A stretch of 6,149 bases of DNA from an uncultured Ruminococcus sp. (GTDB lineage Bacteria > Bacillota > Clostridia > Oscillospirales > Acutalibacteraceae). A program made the position numbers and the translations under genes. Below, one piece after another: positions 1 to 5,611 of this stretch. The notes under the pieces are model-generated. The model saw nothing but the letters and a program-made list of their open reading frames with translations, did no database searches and had not been told where the DNA came from. The stretch is taken from NCBI GenBank assembly GCA_910585865.1, contig CAJUGO010000030.1:1-6149 (forward strand). Direction: 5' to 3'. Position 1 is the first letter of the stretch; each line of letters starts with the position of its first letter.

Positions 1-180
1 AAAAGTCAACGTAACGGATAGTGTACGTGTACCCGGAATAGTTGAAACCAGCAGCAGCATTCTAAGCATATTAGAAGCCGCTAAAGTACTGTTAGTAACC
101 GTAGTTCCGCTGACCGAAAAGTCAAGAAGTCTGGCATTGTACACTGATATATCAATTCCGTTTATTGTCATTTCTGCCAT
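1..180 (-). CDS. Phage tail protein, probably distal-tail type (N-terminal 60 residues)
   Basis: This is the start of a gene that runs off the left edge of the window. Its ATG directly follows the tape measure stop (TAAATG), and a GGAGGG Shine-Dalgarno lies inside the last codons of the tape measure gene, so the two are translationally coupled. The 60 visible residues are open throughout. They begin MAEMTINGIDISVYNARLLD and continue as short beta-type stretches ending in a TRTLSVTLTF segment. Beta-rich proteins directly downstream of a tape measure gene in Firmicutes siphophages are usually distal tail (Dit) proteins, which form the hub linking the tail tube to the baseplate. The Dit assignment rests mainly on gene order and on the N-terminal NGIDIS..ARLLD look; another tail-tip protein is possible. 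Confidence 0.72.
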   Translation of the reverse strand, partial: MAEMTINGIDISVYNARLLDFSVSGTTVTNSTLAASNMLRMLLLVSTIPGTRTLSVTLTF

Positions 181-3100
181 TTATCTGCCCTCCCATGCAA
201 TTTCTTCGGAGATGTACGGTGCTGTAGTGACAGCAAATTCTCTGCCATCAATATCAATATGAGTTATAACATCTCCTTTTAAAGTATATTTTTTGTTATT
301 ATCATCATTGTGCAGGTCAACCTCGTGAATAACATTTGCCGTCAGTTTCTGCGCTACAAATGCCCGTCCTGCTGATACTGCGGCTCGCATTTTTGATACA
401 AGACCGTCAGCGGAAACGCCCGATTGCATACGTTTAGTGAATGTTGACGCAACATCATCAGCCTGTTTATATAGTTTTGGTGCTTCTTCGTCAAGACCAC
501 TTTCGCCGCCTTCAAGCGTGTACTTAAAGATTTTTTTGAACACACGTGATGGGGAATGTTCATCAAAAATACCCTTAAATGTGTTTATCACGCTACCTGC
601 TATACTTGCAGCTTTGCTAAAAAGGCTTTCCTGTTTTTCATCCAGACCGTTCCACGCCCCCTGCATTGCCTCCTTAAATTTATCCTTAGTTTCCTCATCC
701 AGATTTTCCATCGGCTTAAAAAACGCTGATACAATACCTTTTGCTTTTTTGTCGGTTTTGCCTGTATAAATTTCGTATAAGCTCATTAGATTTAAAAATC
801 CTGTAAGCTGATTTTGATAATTTTCATTATCAAGCAATTTTTGTTGATCATTACGAATTTCTGTATTCTTTTTTGTGTGACGATTGAATTCCTCTTCGGT
901 AGCCTTTTTTTGCTCGTTAAGAAGTTTGTCTGCCTCAAGATTTTTCTGAGATTCATTTATATTAGATTTTTTTAATTCGTCTAATTTTGCATAATAATCA
1001 TCATCAATTTTTTTGAGGTTATCAGAATGAGTTTGGCTCTCAGTTTCTTCTTCATCATTTAATTTTGCCAACTTATCTGTGTACTCCCTCAAAGTTTTAG
1101 CACGATTATAATAACCATCCTTAATGATTTGCAACGTGTTACCGGCCTCTTTATTGGCGGCGTCCTCAGCTTGTTGATATTTTTTATCAGCAGCTTTAAC
1201 ATCAGCATCATACTCCTTTTGGGAATATTCAGAATCGGTTTTTAATCTTAAATCTAATAGCGCAACCTCTTCGGTATACTGTTCATACGCCTTGTCAATA
1301 ACAGCTGTTCTGGTTTCTTCTGCCGTATTAACAAGTTTCTGAGCTTTCTGAGTATATTCGTCCAAAGATAACTCAGAGGATTCGTTAAGAGCCTTAGCCT
1401 GTGTCGTAACAACTCTCTGTTTTGCTTCTTCAATTGCAATTTCTTGCTCGGATAATTCGTGCATTTTTTGAAATAGCTCATCTAATCTCTGAATTTCACC
1501 GTCAGTCAGATCACGTCGTTCCTTAGCGGCGCGACGTGCTATTTCAGTGATTTCACCCTGAACACTGTCCATATTTTCCGACAGTTTCTGCTTTTCGTCA
1601 TCTGAAATGATAATGTTTTCATTGAAATTATCAAAAATACTGCCTGAATTTTCAATTTTGCGCGTAAAATCAGAAAACTTTGTACCAATATCTTCGTAGG
1701 CGCTTCCCAGATTTTCATTTGCAGTTGCCAATTTCTCCTGCGCCTGATTTAATCCATCCGCAGCCGATGTACCATCATCCATAGCCATAGACATAGCACC
1801 TATTCCTGCGGTTAAACCGGCAACTGCAGTAATAACAATTCCTATTGGATTAGCCGAAATAGCCGCATTCCACGCATACTGTGCCGCTGTTGCCAGTGTA
1901 ATTTCACCTGTCAATGCACCAACGGCAATCTGTTTCAAGGTTATTGTGCCTAGTGATGCGGCTTGCGCAAGACTTTCGGCTTTAACCGCTGCTGTATGAG
2001 ATTTAAATAATGCGGTTATTGTAGAAATAACTTTATAACCTTTGTATGCAGTTAATACCGAAACGGCAAGAGGCAGCAGAGTGTTAAGATTATCAGCAAC
2101 AAAATCAACAGCCTTTGCCATCAGCGGCAAAACTGTTTTTGCAAGGTTTTTGGCAACCTTTGCAAGATTTGATAGAATGGTTTTTACTGTGTTGATTGCC
2201 TTTTTCAGACCACCGTCCTCAAATGACTTTTTAATGGTATTTATAGCCTCTTTTACAGGTGCTTGAAGCTCGGAGGGAAGAAGTTTAACAAGATTTTTAA
2301 CTATAGCAGATACTATGGTTTTTGCCGCTGTGGCAAGCTTCGGAGCAGCATTAGTAACACTGCTTATAATCGTCTCAATGATTTTCACTGCCGCTGATGC
2401 AAGTTTTTCAGCGTTTTTAGATATACCGTCAATAAACGACTGTATAAAGCTAATAGCAGCCTCAACCATTTTGGGAGCGGCTTCAACTGCTTTTGTCGCA
2501 AGCTCACCAAAAATGTTTCCTGCTTCCTCAATCATTCCTGTAAGACCGCCATCTGTGAATGCATCGGTCAGTCGGTTTACATAACCTTGTGCTTCAATCG
2601 CCGCATCTTTCAACGGTGCTTGCATACCTTCGTAAATCTCAATGCCCAAACCTTCAAGAGCAGACTTTAAAATCGTTATTTGTCCCTGAAGGTTATCCTG
2701 CATGGTATCAGCCATCTGTTGTGCTGCACCGTCAGCGTTGTTGATATTCTTTGAAAGATTTTTGAAGTCACTGTCGGAGGCATTTATGATTGCAAGCATA
2801 CCCGACATTGCCTCTTTACCGAACAATGTGCTTGCTGCTGCTGCCTGTTCGGTTTCCGAAAGTCCTCCGAACTTTTCGCGAAGCTGTTTCAGAACATCAA
2901 TAAGCGGTTTTGAATTACCGTCGGCATCAGCTATGGAAATTTTGTATTTATCCATTACCTCCGCCATTTTGTCGGTCGGAGACGCAAGGTTTGACAATGC
3001 TGTTTTTAATGATGTACCTGCCATACTGCCCTTGACTGATGCATTAGCCATTAGCCCCAAAGCTAACGAAACATCTTCAACAGAATACCCCATTGTTCCT

Positions 3101-3702
3101 GCAAGAGGTGCGACGTACTTAAAACTCTCGCCTAACATTGATACATTAGTATTCGCAGAACTTGAAGCCTTTGCGAGAACATCTGCAAAATGTGTACTGT
3201 CAGAAGCCTTTAAGCCGAACGCCGTTAAAGCATCGGTTACAATGTCTGATGTTGTTGCAAGGTCAAGACCGTCGGCAGCGGCAAGAGACATAATGCCGCC
3301 GATACCATCAATCATAGATTTTGTGTCCCAGCCTGCCATAGCCATATATTGCAACGCTTCGGCTGATTCGGAAGCAGAAAATTTTGTTTTTGCTCCCATC
3401 TCTTTTGCCTTATCAGTCAGGGCTTGCAAATCTTTACCTGTTGCTCCGCTTATCGCGGATACTTTTGACATAGCAGCTTCAAATGATGAACCGACCGTTG
3501 CCGCTGCTGTTCCGCCTGCGGCAATTCCTGCTGTGACAGCGGCAAAGGCGGTAGTCATTGCTGATACACCATTGCTTGCTATGGATTTCATTTTTTCAAC
3601 GCCGCTGTGAAATCCGCTTGTATCTACTTTTGTATCAATTTTTATAGATCCATCATATGCCAAATTTCCCACATCCTTTACTGTGAGGTCATCGGCATCC
3701 AA
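181..3702 (-). CDS. Phage tail tape measure protein (TP901 family)
   Basis: This protein fills the lumen of the phage tail and sets its length. Residues about 72-300 form the conserved TP901-type core (FEAAMSKVSAISGAT, AMAGWDTKSMIDGI, ANTNVSMLGESFKYVAPLAG, GSMAGTSLKTAL). Alanine-rich helices fill about 400-530, hydrophobic membrane-type stretches lie near 540-565 and 590-640 (ANPIGIVITAVAGLTAGIG), and a long charged coiled coil spans about 700-960. The C-terminal part has the common EHSPSRVFKKI motif near 1049-1059. At roughly 0.15 nm per residue (a family rule) it would span a tail of about 170 nm. The 3702 start is a TTG with only a weak ribosome site. A TTG at 3663, preceded by AAAGGA at 3674-3679, gives the family-typical N-terminus (M)AYDGSIKIDT and is the better start, yielding 1160 residues. 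The frame is the same as that of the zinc-ribbon gene, separated only by the latter's stop. No frameshift was seen. Confidence 0.96.
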   Translation of the reverse strand: MDADDLTVKDVGNLAYDGSIKIDTKVDTSGFHSGVEKMKSIASNGVSAMTTAFAAVTAGIAAGGTAAATVGSSFEAAMSKVSAISGATGKDLQALTDKAKEMGAKTKFSASESAEALQYMAMAGWDTKSMIDGIGGIMSLAAADGLDLATTSDIVTDALTAFGLKASDSTHFADVLAKASSSANTNVSMLGESFKYVAPLAGTMGYSVEDVSLALGLMANASVKGSMAGTSLKTALSNLASPTDKMAEVMDKYKISIADADGNSKPLIDVLKQLREKFGGLSETEQAAAASTLFGKEAMSGMLAIINASDSDFKNLSKNINNADGAAQQMADTMQDNLQGQITILKSALEGLGIEIYEGMQAPLKDAAIEAQGYVNRLTDAFTDGGLTGMIEEAGNIFGELATKAVEAAPKMVEAAISFIQSFIDGISKNAEKLASAAVKIIETIISSVTNAAPKLATAAKTIVSAIVKNLVKLLPSELQAPVKEAINTIKKSFEDGGLKKAINTVKTILSNLAKVAKNLAKTVLPLMAKAVDFVADNLNTLLPLAVSVLTAYKGYKVISTITALFKSHTAAVKAESLAQAASLGTITLKQIAVGALTGEITLATAAQYAWNAAISANPIGIVITAVAGLTAGIGAMSMAMDDGTSAADGLNQAQEKLATANENLGSAYEDIGTKFSDFTRKIENSGSIFDNFNENIIISDDEKQKLSENMDSVQGEITEIARRAAKERRDLTDGEIQRLDELFQKMHELSEQEIAIEEAKQRVVTTQAKALNESSELSLDEYTQKAQKLVNTAEETRTAVIDKAYEQYTEEVALLDLRLKTDSEYSQKEYDADVKAADKKYQQAEDAANKEAGNTLQIIKDGYYNRAKTLREYTDKLAKLNDEEETESQTHSDNLKKIDDDYYAKLDELKKSNINESQKNLEADKLLNEQKKATEEEFNRHTKKNTEIRNDQQKLLDNENYQNQLTGFLNLMSLYEIYTGKTDKKAKGIVSAFFKPMENLDEETKDKFKEAMQGAWNGLDEKQESLFSKAASIAGSVINTFKGIFDEHSPSRVFKKIFKYTLEGGESGLDEEAPKLYKQADDVASTFTKRMQSGVSADGLVSKMRAAVSAGRAFVAQKLTANVIHEVDLHNDDNNKKYTLKGDVITHIDIDGREFAVTTAPYISEEIAWEGR

Positions 3703-3717
3703 TGGCTCTACTTGACC

Positions 3718-3864
3718 TTAACTATTGATTTTAATTTCAAACTGTTTTTTGCAGTTTCGCCCTTTGCAGTAAATAAAAACACCCTTACACTTTGACGACT
3801 TGTCAAAATATATGGGCATTTCATAACCGCAGTATGGACATTTAACTTTTTGTTTATTTTTCAT
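3718..3864 (-). CDS. Small zinc-ribbon protein (48 aa) ahead of the tape measure gene
   Basis: A 48-residue protein starting MKNKQKVKCPYCGYEMPIYF. It has a CPYC pair at residues 9 and 12 and a second pair in CKGRNC (33 and 38), the likely four zinc ligands, with an extra cysteine at 26. Such tiny zinc-ribbon proteins, loosely related to the Com regulator of phage Mu, are common in Firmicutes phages; their role is unproven but probably nucleic-acid binding. It ends 15 bases before the longest tape measure reading frame and shares its frame, so both are probably on one mRNA. The purine-rich GAGGGGGTGA (3881-3890) lies unusually far from the ATG, leaving the exact start slightly uncertain. It follows a terminator, so it must be reached by readthrough, antitermination or a weak local promoter. 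A broken relative of this gene lies at 5748-5779, and a spacer-like match to it at 5713-5747. Confidence 0.85.
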   Translation of the reverse strand: MKNKQKVKCPYCGYEMPIYFDKSSKCKGVFIYCKGRNCKKQFEIKINS

Positions 3865-3905
3865 TTCAATTAATTTAAACTCACCCCCTCTTAGCAAAAT
3901 TTAGC

Positions 3906-3939
3906 ATAAAAATAGCGCACACCCGAAGATGTACGCTAT
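3906..3939 (-). terminator. Intrinsic terminator with UUCG tetraloop
   Basis: On the minus strand a 12-bp stem (ATAGCGTACATC with GGTGTGCGCTAT, two G-U pairs) closes a stable C(UUCG)G tetraloop and is followed by a run of five U. It lies 13 bases after the stop of the 34-residue gene and so ends the repressor/antirepressor operon. It also separates that operon from the tail genes downstream. Confidence 0.9.
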
Positions 3940-3952
3940 GATTATTTAATTA

Positions 3953-4057
3953 TCAGTTTGATACATAAAAGTGTTCAACAAAACGATAAATCCGTTCCAA
4001 TAGTTTATCATTGTTAATTTTATTTATCATATCTATTATAACTTTTTTATACTCCAT
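3953..4057 (-). CDS. Small phage protein of unknown function (34 aa)
   Basis: A 34-residue reading frame, MEYKKVIIDMINKINNDKLL followed by ERIYRFVEHFYVSN. Its Shine-Dalgarno GAGGTG overlaps the TGA of the BRO-N gene and stands a few bases before the ATG, so it is translationally coupled and probably real despite its size. It is predicted almost entirely alpha-helical, with no signal peptide. Small helical proteins of this pattern (…II..I..I.D.K.LE.IY.FV..) are frequent as the last gene of accessory operons in clostridial prophages, but I know of no assigned function. The UUCG terminator follows after 13 bases, making it the last gene of the operon. Confidence 0.7.
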   Translation of the reverse strand: MEYKKVIIDMINKINNDKLLERIYRFVEHFYVSN

Positions 4058-4065
4058 ACTGCACC

Positions 4066-4818
4066 TCACGCTGTTTCTTTCAAAATCTCACGCAGTACAG
4101 GAATTACAGAAGAATAATATCTGAATGACTGTACTTCTTTGTTATGACCCTTTGCTTTGTCATTAAACCACGCCCCGTATTGGTCGGTTTTCAGATTATG
4201 ACGATTTGTAATTATGCCAATTTTGTTAGCCGATACACCAAACATCTCGCCTAATTCCGTTGCTGTATATGTTTTATCGGGTAATTGTGGAAGCGGCAAT
4301 AAATGTTCGCCTGTAAGCTCCTTTGTAGCATATGAATTAAGCACCTGTTTGTATGTACCATCATACTGCTCAGCAAGTCTTGTCAAAATCTGTGCTTTAC
4401 GAATTTTTGCATTTTCTGAACGGGTTTGTGCCATCATTCTTTGATATTCAGTCATACTTACAAGCTTTGTTTCGCCACGGCGCAACGATTTAAGAATTTT
4501 ACGAACCCAAGAACGAAACTCCTTTGCTTTTTCGGTTTTGGCAAGCATTGTAATTTCATATATGCCGTCTTCAGTAAATATGCGGGTGTTGTACTGCTTA
4601 CCGTCAGTACTAACCAATTTGGTTAATACTGAAAACTCTTTGCTTTTAAGATATTCATTTCTTTTTACCAATTTATTAATAGCTATTATAGGGTCTGAAT
4701 ACCCTAAACATTCTCCAAGCTGTTTCGCTGTCATATAAGGCTCATTATCTTTTTTATAAATATCTGCTTGTATCTCACCGAATTTTGCTGATTTGATTAA
4801 CTGCAATTCATTTTTCAT
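4066..4818 (-). CDS. BRO-N family phage antirepressor (250 aa)
   Basis: Residues about 10-112 form a BRO-N (Bro/Ant N-terminal) domain: GEIQADIYKKDNEPYMTAKQ, LGECLGYSDPIIAINKLV, the segment ending RIFTEDGIYEITMLAKTEKA, then EFRSWVRKILKSLRR. A helical linker about 120-165 (MTEYQRMMAQTRSENAKIRK) leads to a C-terminal domain about 183-250 with a helix-turn-helix-like start (YTATELGEMFGVSANKIG) and RYYSSVIPVLREIL. The length and two-domain build fit phage antirepressors of the P22 Ant type. These inactivate a lysogeny repressor by protein contact or act as DNA-binding regulators; which one applies here cannot be read from sequence. The start is supported by AAAGGCGG (4828-4835), nine bases upstream. 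It is the third gene of the operon that starts with an Arc-type repressor, and an antisense RNA is predicted in the leader. No truncation was seen. Confidence 0.9.
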   Translation of the reverse strand: MKNELQLIKSAKFGEIQADIYKKDNEPYMTAKQLGECLGYSDPIIAINKLVKRNEYLKSKEFSVLTKLVSTDGKQYNTRIFTEDGIYEITMLAKTEKAKEFRSWVRKILKSLRRGETKLVSMTEYQRMMAQTRSENAKIRKAQILTRLAEQYDGTYKQVLNSYATKELTGEHLLPLPQLPDKTYTATELGEMFGVSANKIGIITNRHNLKTDQYGAWFNDKAKGHNKEVQSFRYYSSVIPVLREILKETA

Positions 4819-4860
4819 TTTATTTTACCGCCTTTCAAAATATTTTCCAATACCTTGCTA

Positions 4861-5019
4861 TTAATATTTTCCTTGTCTCCAATGTTTATAAACCAATTTT
4901 ACAAGACCTAGAACATGAGCGAGAGCCTTGTTGTTTTCAAGACCTTCCAGAAACATATTAATTTCAGTTATGTACTGCTCATTTGTTTTTACATTCTGAC
5001 AGTTTTGTTTATAAGCCAT
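4861..5019 (-). CDS. Small helical protein of unknown function (52 aa)
   Basis: A 52-residue protein starting MAYKQNCQNVKTNEQYITEI and ending LVYKHWRQGKY. The ATG has a strong AGGAG (5029-5033) nine bases upstream, and its stop lies 42 bases before the ATG of the antirepressor gene, so the two are cotranscribed. It is helical, with a basic, aromatic C-terminal tail (YKHWRQGKY), one cysteine and no membrane segment. I do not recognise a family. In the comparable P22 region no gene stands between the antisense RNA locus and ant, so this protein is an addition; a leader peptide or accessory regulator role is possible but unproven. Upstream bases 5080-5091 are nearly complementary to its Shine-Dalgarno region (see findings). 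Confidence 0.82.
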   Translation of the reverse strand: MAYKQNCQNVKTNEQYITEINMFLEGLENNKALAHVLGLVKLVYKHWRQGKY

Positions 5020-5048
5020 AATAAAAAACTCCTATCAAATTTTATTGT

Positions 5049-5077
5049 TTGACAGAAGTTACCCTAAATGATATAAT
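5049..5077 (+). promoter_or_regulatory. Consensus sigma-A promoter of the antisense RNA
   Basis: TTGACA at 5049-5054, a 17-base spacer and TATAAT at 5072-5077, with the extended -10 TG at 5069-5070. Every element is consensus and the expected start is near 5084. No gene lies ahead on the plus strand; instead a terminator hairpin follows within about 20 bases, so the product should be a small RNA. The -10 core (ATGATATAATAG, 5068-5079) is identical to that of the second plus-strand promoter at 5409-5437. Confidence 0.88.
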
Positions 5078-5101
5078 AGATTTCAGATAGGGTAACCTGT
5101 C
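5051..5101. repeat. Inverted repeat flanking the antisense RNA -10 box
   Basis: GTTACCCTA at 5058-5066 and its exact complement TAGGGTAAC at 5088-5096, extended by GACAG (5051-5055) and CTGTC (5097-5101) with a two-base bulge. The arms are 30 bp centre to centre. The left arm lies between -35 and -10, the right arm just after the predicted start, which suits a repressor operator. Transcribed from the minus strand it could instead form a 14-bp leader hairpin in the operon mRNA upstream of the 52-residue gene. Confidence 0.7.
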
Positions 5102-5158
5102 ATGTATAGAACATTTGGGTGCGGTCGCCAAACTACAGCCCATTTGTTCTATTTTTTT
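5084..5158 (+). ncRNA. Predicted Sar-like antisense RNA (about 75 nt)
   Basis: Predicted transcript from the consensus promoter at 5049-5077 to the U-run at 5152-5158. It consists of a short 5' tail and one long hairpin. It is fully antisense to the repressor/antirepressor mRNA, overlapping the last codons and stop of the Arc-type gene and the following leader. In phage P22, sar RNA has the same position and orientation between arc and ant and limits antirepressor synthesis (established). Here the start lies about 50 bases upstream of the next Shine-Dalgarno, so it would not cover it directly. Action could instead be through leader folding, RNase III cleavage or transcriptional collision. The function is inference; the promoter plus terminator are directly visible. 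Confidence 0.72.
5106..5158 (+). terminator. Terminator of the antisense RNA
   Basis: An 8-bp perfect stem (ATAGAACA 5106-5113 with TGTTCTAT 5145-5152), a two-by-two U internal loop, then TGGGT/GCCCA (5116-5120/5138-5142) closing a loop with GCGGTCGCC, followed by seven T (5152-5158). The minus strand has no U-run after the hairpin, so transcription of the repressor operon should pass through. The terminator overlaps the stop codon of the Arc-type gene. Confidence 0.82.
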
Positions 5159-5328
5159 ATGTCTGCTTCCAATTTTGAAATCCCTATTCTAATTGCTTCT
5201 GCTTTTTCAACATTCTCTTGTTCGCAATAACTTTGCAAAATTTCAGAACTTTTTTTGTCAAGCCTTACTGTGATTCTATCGTTTTTAGGATTTTCAGATT
5301 TTGGTCTGCCTGTTCGTGGACTCACCAT
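5149..5328 (-). CDS. Arc-type ribbon-helix-helix repressor (59 aa)
   Basis: A 59-residue DNA-binding protein. A basic N-terminal arm (PRTGRPKSENPKN, residues 4-16) precedes the beta strand DRITVRLD (17-24), helix A (KKSSEILQSYCEQEN) and helix B with the family-typical KAEAIRIGI (42-50). This is the compact two-fold ribbon-helix-helix layout of Arc/MetJ/CopG repressors, in which strand residues of a dimer read the DNA major groove. GAGGTG (5331-5336) is very close to the ATG at 5328. A GTG one codon later (5325) gives the usual N-terminus MSPRTGRP and better spacing, so either start may be used. It is the first gene of the operon containing the antirepressor, behind promoter 5360-5388. Direct repeats in that promoter suggest autorepression. 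The stop overlaps the terminator of the antisense RNA on the other strand. Confidence 0.9.
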   Translation of the reverse strand: MVSPRTGRPKSENPKNDRITVRLDKKSSEILQSYCEQENVEKAEAIRIGISKLEADIKK

Positions 5329-5342
5329 ATCACCTCACTTTT

Positions 5343-5379
5343 TGTCTGCCACTAAATATATTATATTTTATGTCTGCCA
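5343..5379. promoter_or_regulatory. Candidate operator: two direct repeats in the repressor promoter
   Basis: TGTCTGCCA occurs at 5343-5351 and 5371-5379, 28 bp apart, bracketing the -10 box of the minus-strand promoter. One copy sits in the -35/-10 spacer, the other around the transcription start. Tandem half-sites over the promoter are usual for autoregulated Arc/CopG-type repressors. A 12-base extension (TTTTATGTCTGC) of the distal copy recurs at 5155-5166 at the end of the repressor gene. Confidence 0.62.
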
Positions 5380-5388
5380 AAAAGTCAA
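5360..5388 (-). promoter_or_regulatory. Promoter of the repressor/antirepressor operon
   Basis: On the minus strand TTGACT (5383-5388), a 17-base spacer and TATAAT (5360-5365), with the expected start near 5353, about 25 bases before the Arc-type gene. It is divergent from the plus-strand promoter at 5409-5437; the two -35 boxes are only about 20 bp apart, so one bound regulator could influence both. Confidence 0.88.
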
Positions 5389-5408
5389 GAGGTTTTTGAA
5401 AAATTATT

Positions 5409-5437
5409 TTGCAAATTTATTATAAATATGATATAAT
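5409..5437 (+). promoter_or_regulatory. Divergent plus-strand promoter with extended -10
   Basis: TTGCAA (5409-5414), a 17-base spacer and TATAAT (5432-5437) with TG at 5429-5430. Start expected near 5444. It points toward the CRISPR-like array but a terminator stands between (5479-5518), so it may mainly make a small RNA, with any array transcript arising by readthrough. Confidence 0.75.
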
Positions 5438-5443
5438 AGTTAT

Positions 5444-5518
5444 AAACTCTTCGCCTGTTAAATTAGGCGAAGCCTAAGTAATGTGAATTTACCCGGTAGG
5501 TTCGCATTAAATTTTTTA
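5444..5518 (+). ncRNA. Predicted structured small RNA or array leader RNA (about 75 nt)
   Basis: Downstream of a good promoter lie two hairpins. The first has an exact 8-bp stem, CTTCGCCT (5449-5456) with AGGCGAAG (5465-5472), around an 8-base loop. The second is the terminator at 5479-5518. There is no reading frame with a ribosome site. I do not recognise an RNA family. It could be an independent regulator, an attenuated leader controlling the array 95 bases further on, or part of the array leader. Confidence 0.55.
5479..5518 (+). terminator. Intrinsic terminator before the array
   Basis: TAATGTGAA (5479-5487) pairs with TTCGCATTA (5501-5509), one G-U pair, with further weak pairing inside around ACCCGGT, followed by a T-run at 5512-5517. 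It would end the transcript from 5444 before the CRISPR-like repeats. Confidence 0.68.
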
Positions 5519-5611
5519 TTTATTTCCTGGTAATTTTATTAAAAAGAAAAATCATCCAGGAAGAGTCCGCCTTATGTTGTGGTGATAACCGATAAAATAC
5601 TATATTTTGCG
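5519..5611. other. AT-rich leader-like stretch before the first repeat
   Basis: No gene seen. It contains an inverted repeat, TTCCTGG (5524-5530) and CCAGGAA (5556-5562), with ATTTT/AAAAT able to extend pairing inside the loop. A weak promoter candidate, TTGTGG (5577-5582) and TATATT (5601-5606), lies directly ahead of the first repeat. Its position on the 5' side of the repeats fits a short CRISPR leader, but nothing in it is diagnostic. Confidence 0.4.

Noticed and set aside
437..769. A 110-codon open frame on the plus strand
   Set aside because: Opposite the C-terminal region of the tape measure gene, including the EHSPSR motif; no ribosome site or family features.
2702..3610. A 302-codon open frame on the plus strand
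   Set aside because: It lies wholly opposite the conserved core of the tape measure gene, has no ribosome site and no recognisable protein features; it is an antisense shadow.
4214..4738. Three short plus-strand frames
   Set aside because: Shadows of the BRO-N antirepressor gene, without ribosome sites.
5084..5158. Type III toxin-antitoxin RNA or tRNA-like element
   Set aside because: There are no tandem repeats as in ToxIN-type antitoxin RNAs, no toxin gene beside it and no cloverleaf; promoter, hairpin and terminator alone fit an antisense RNA.
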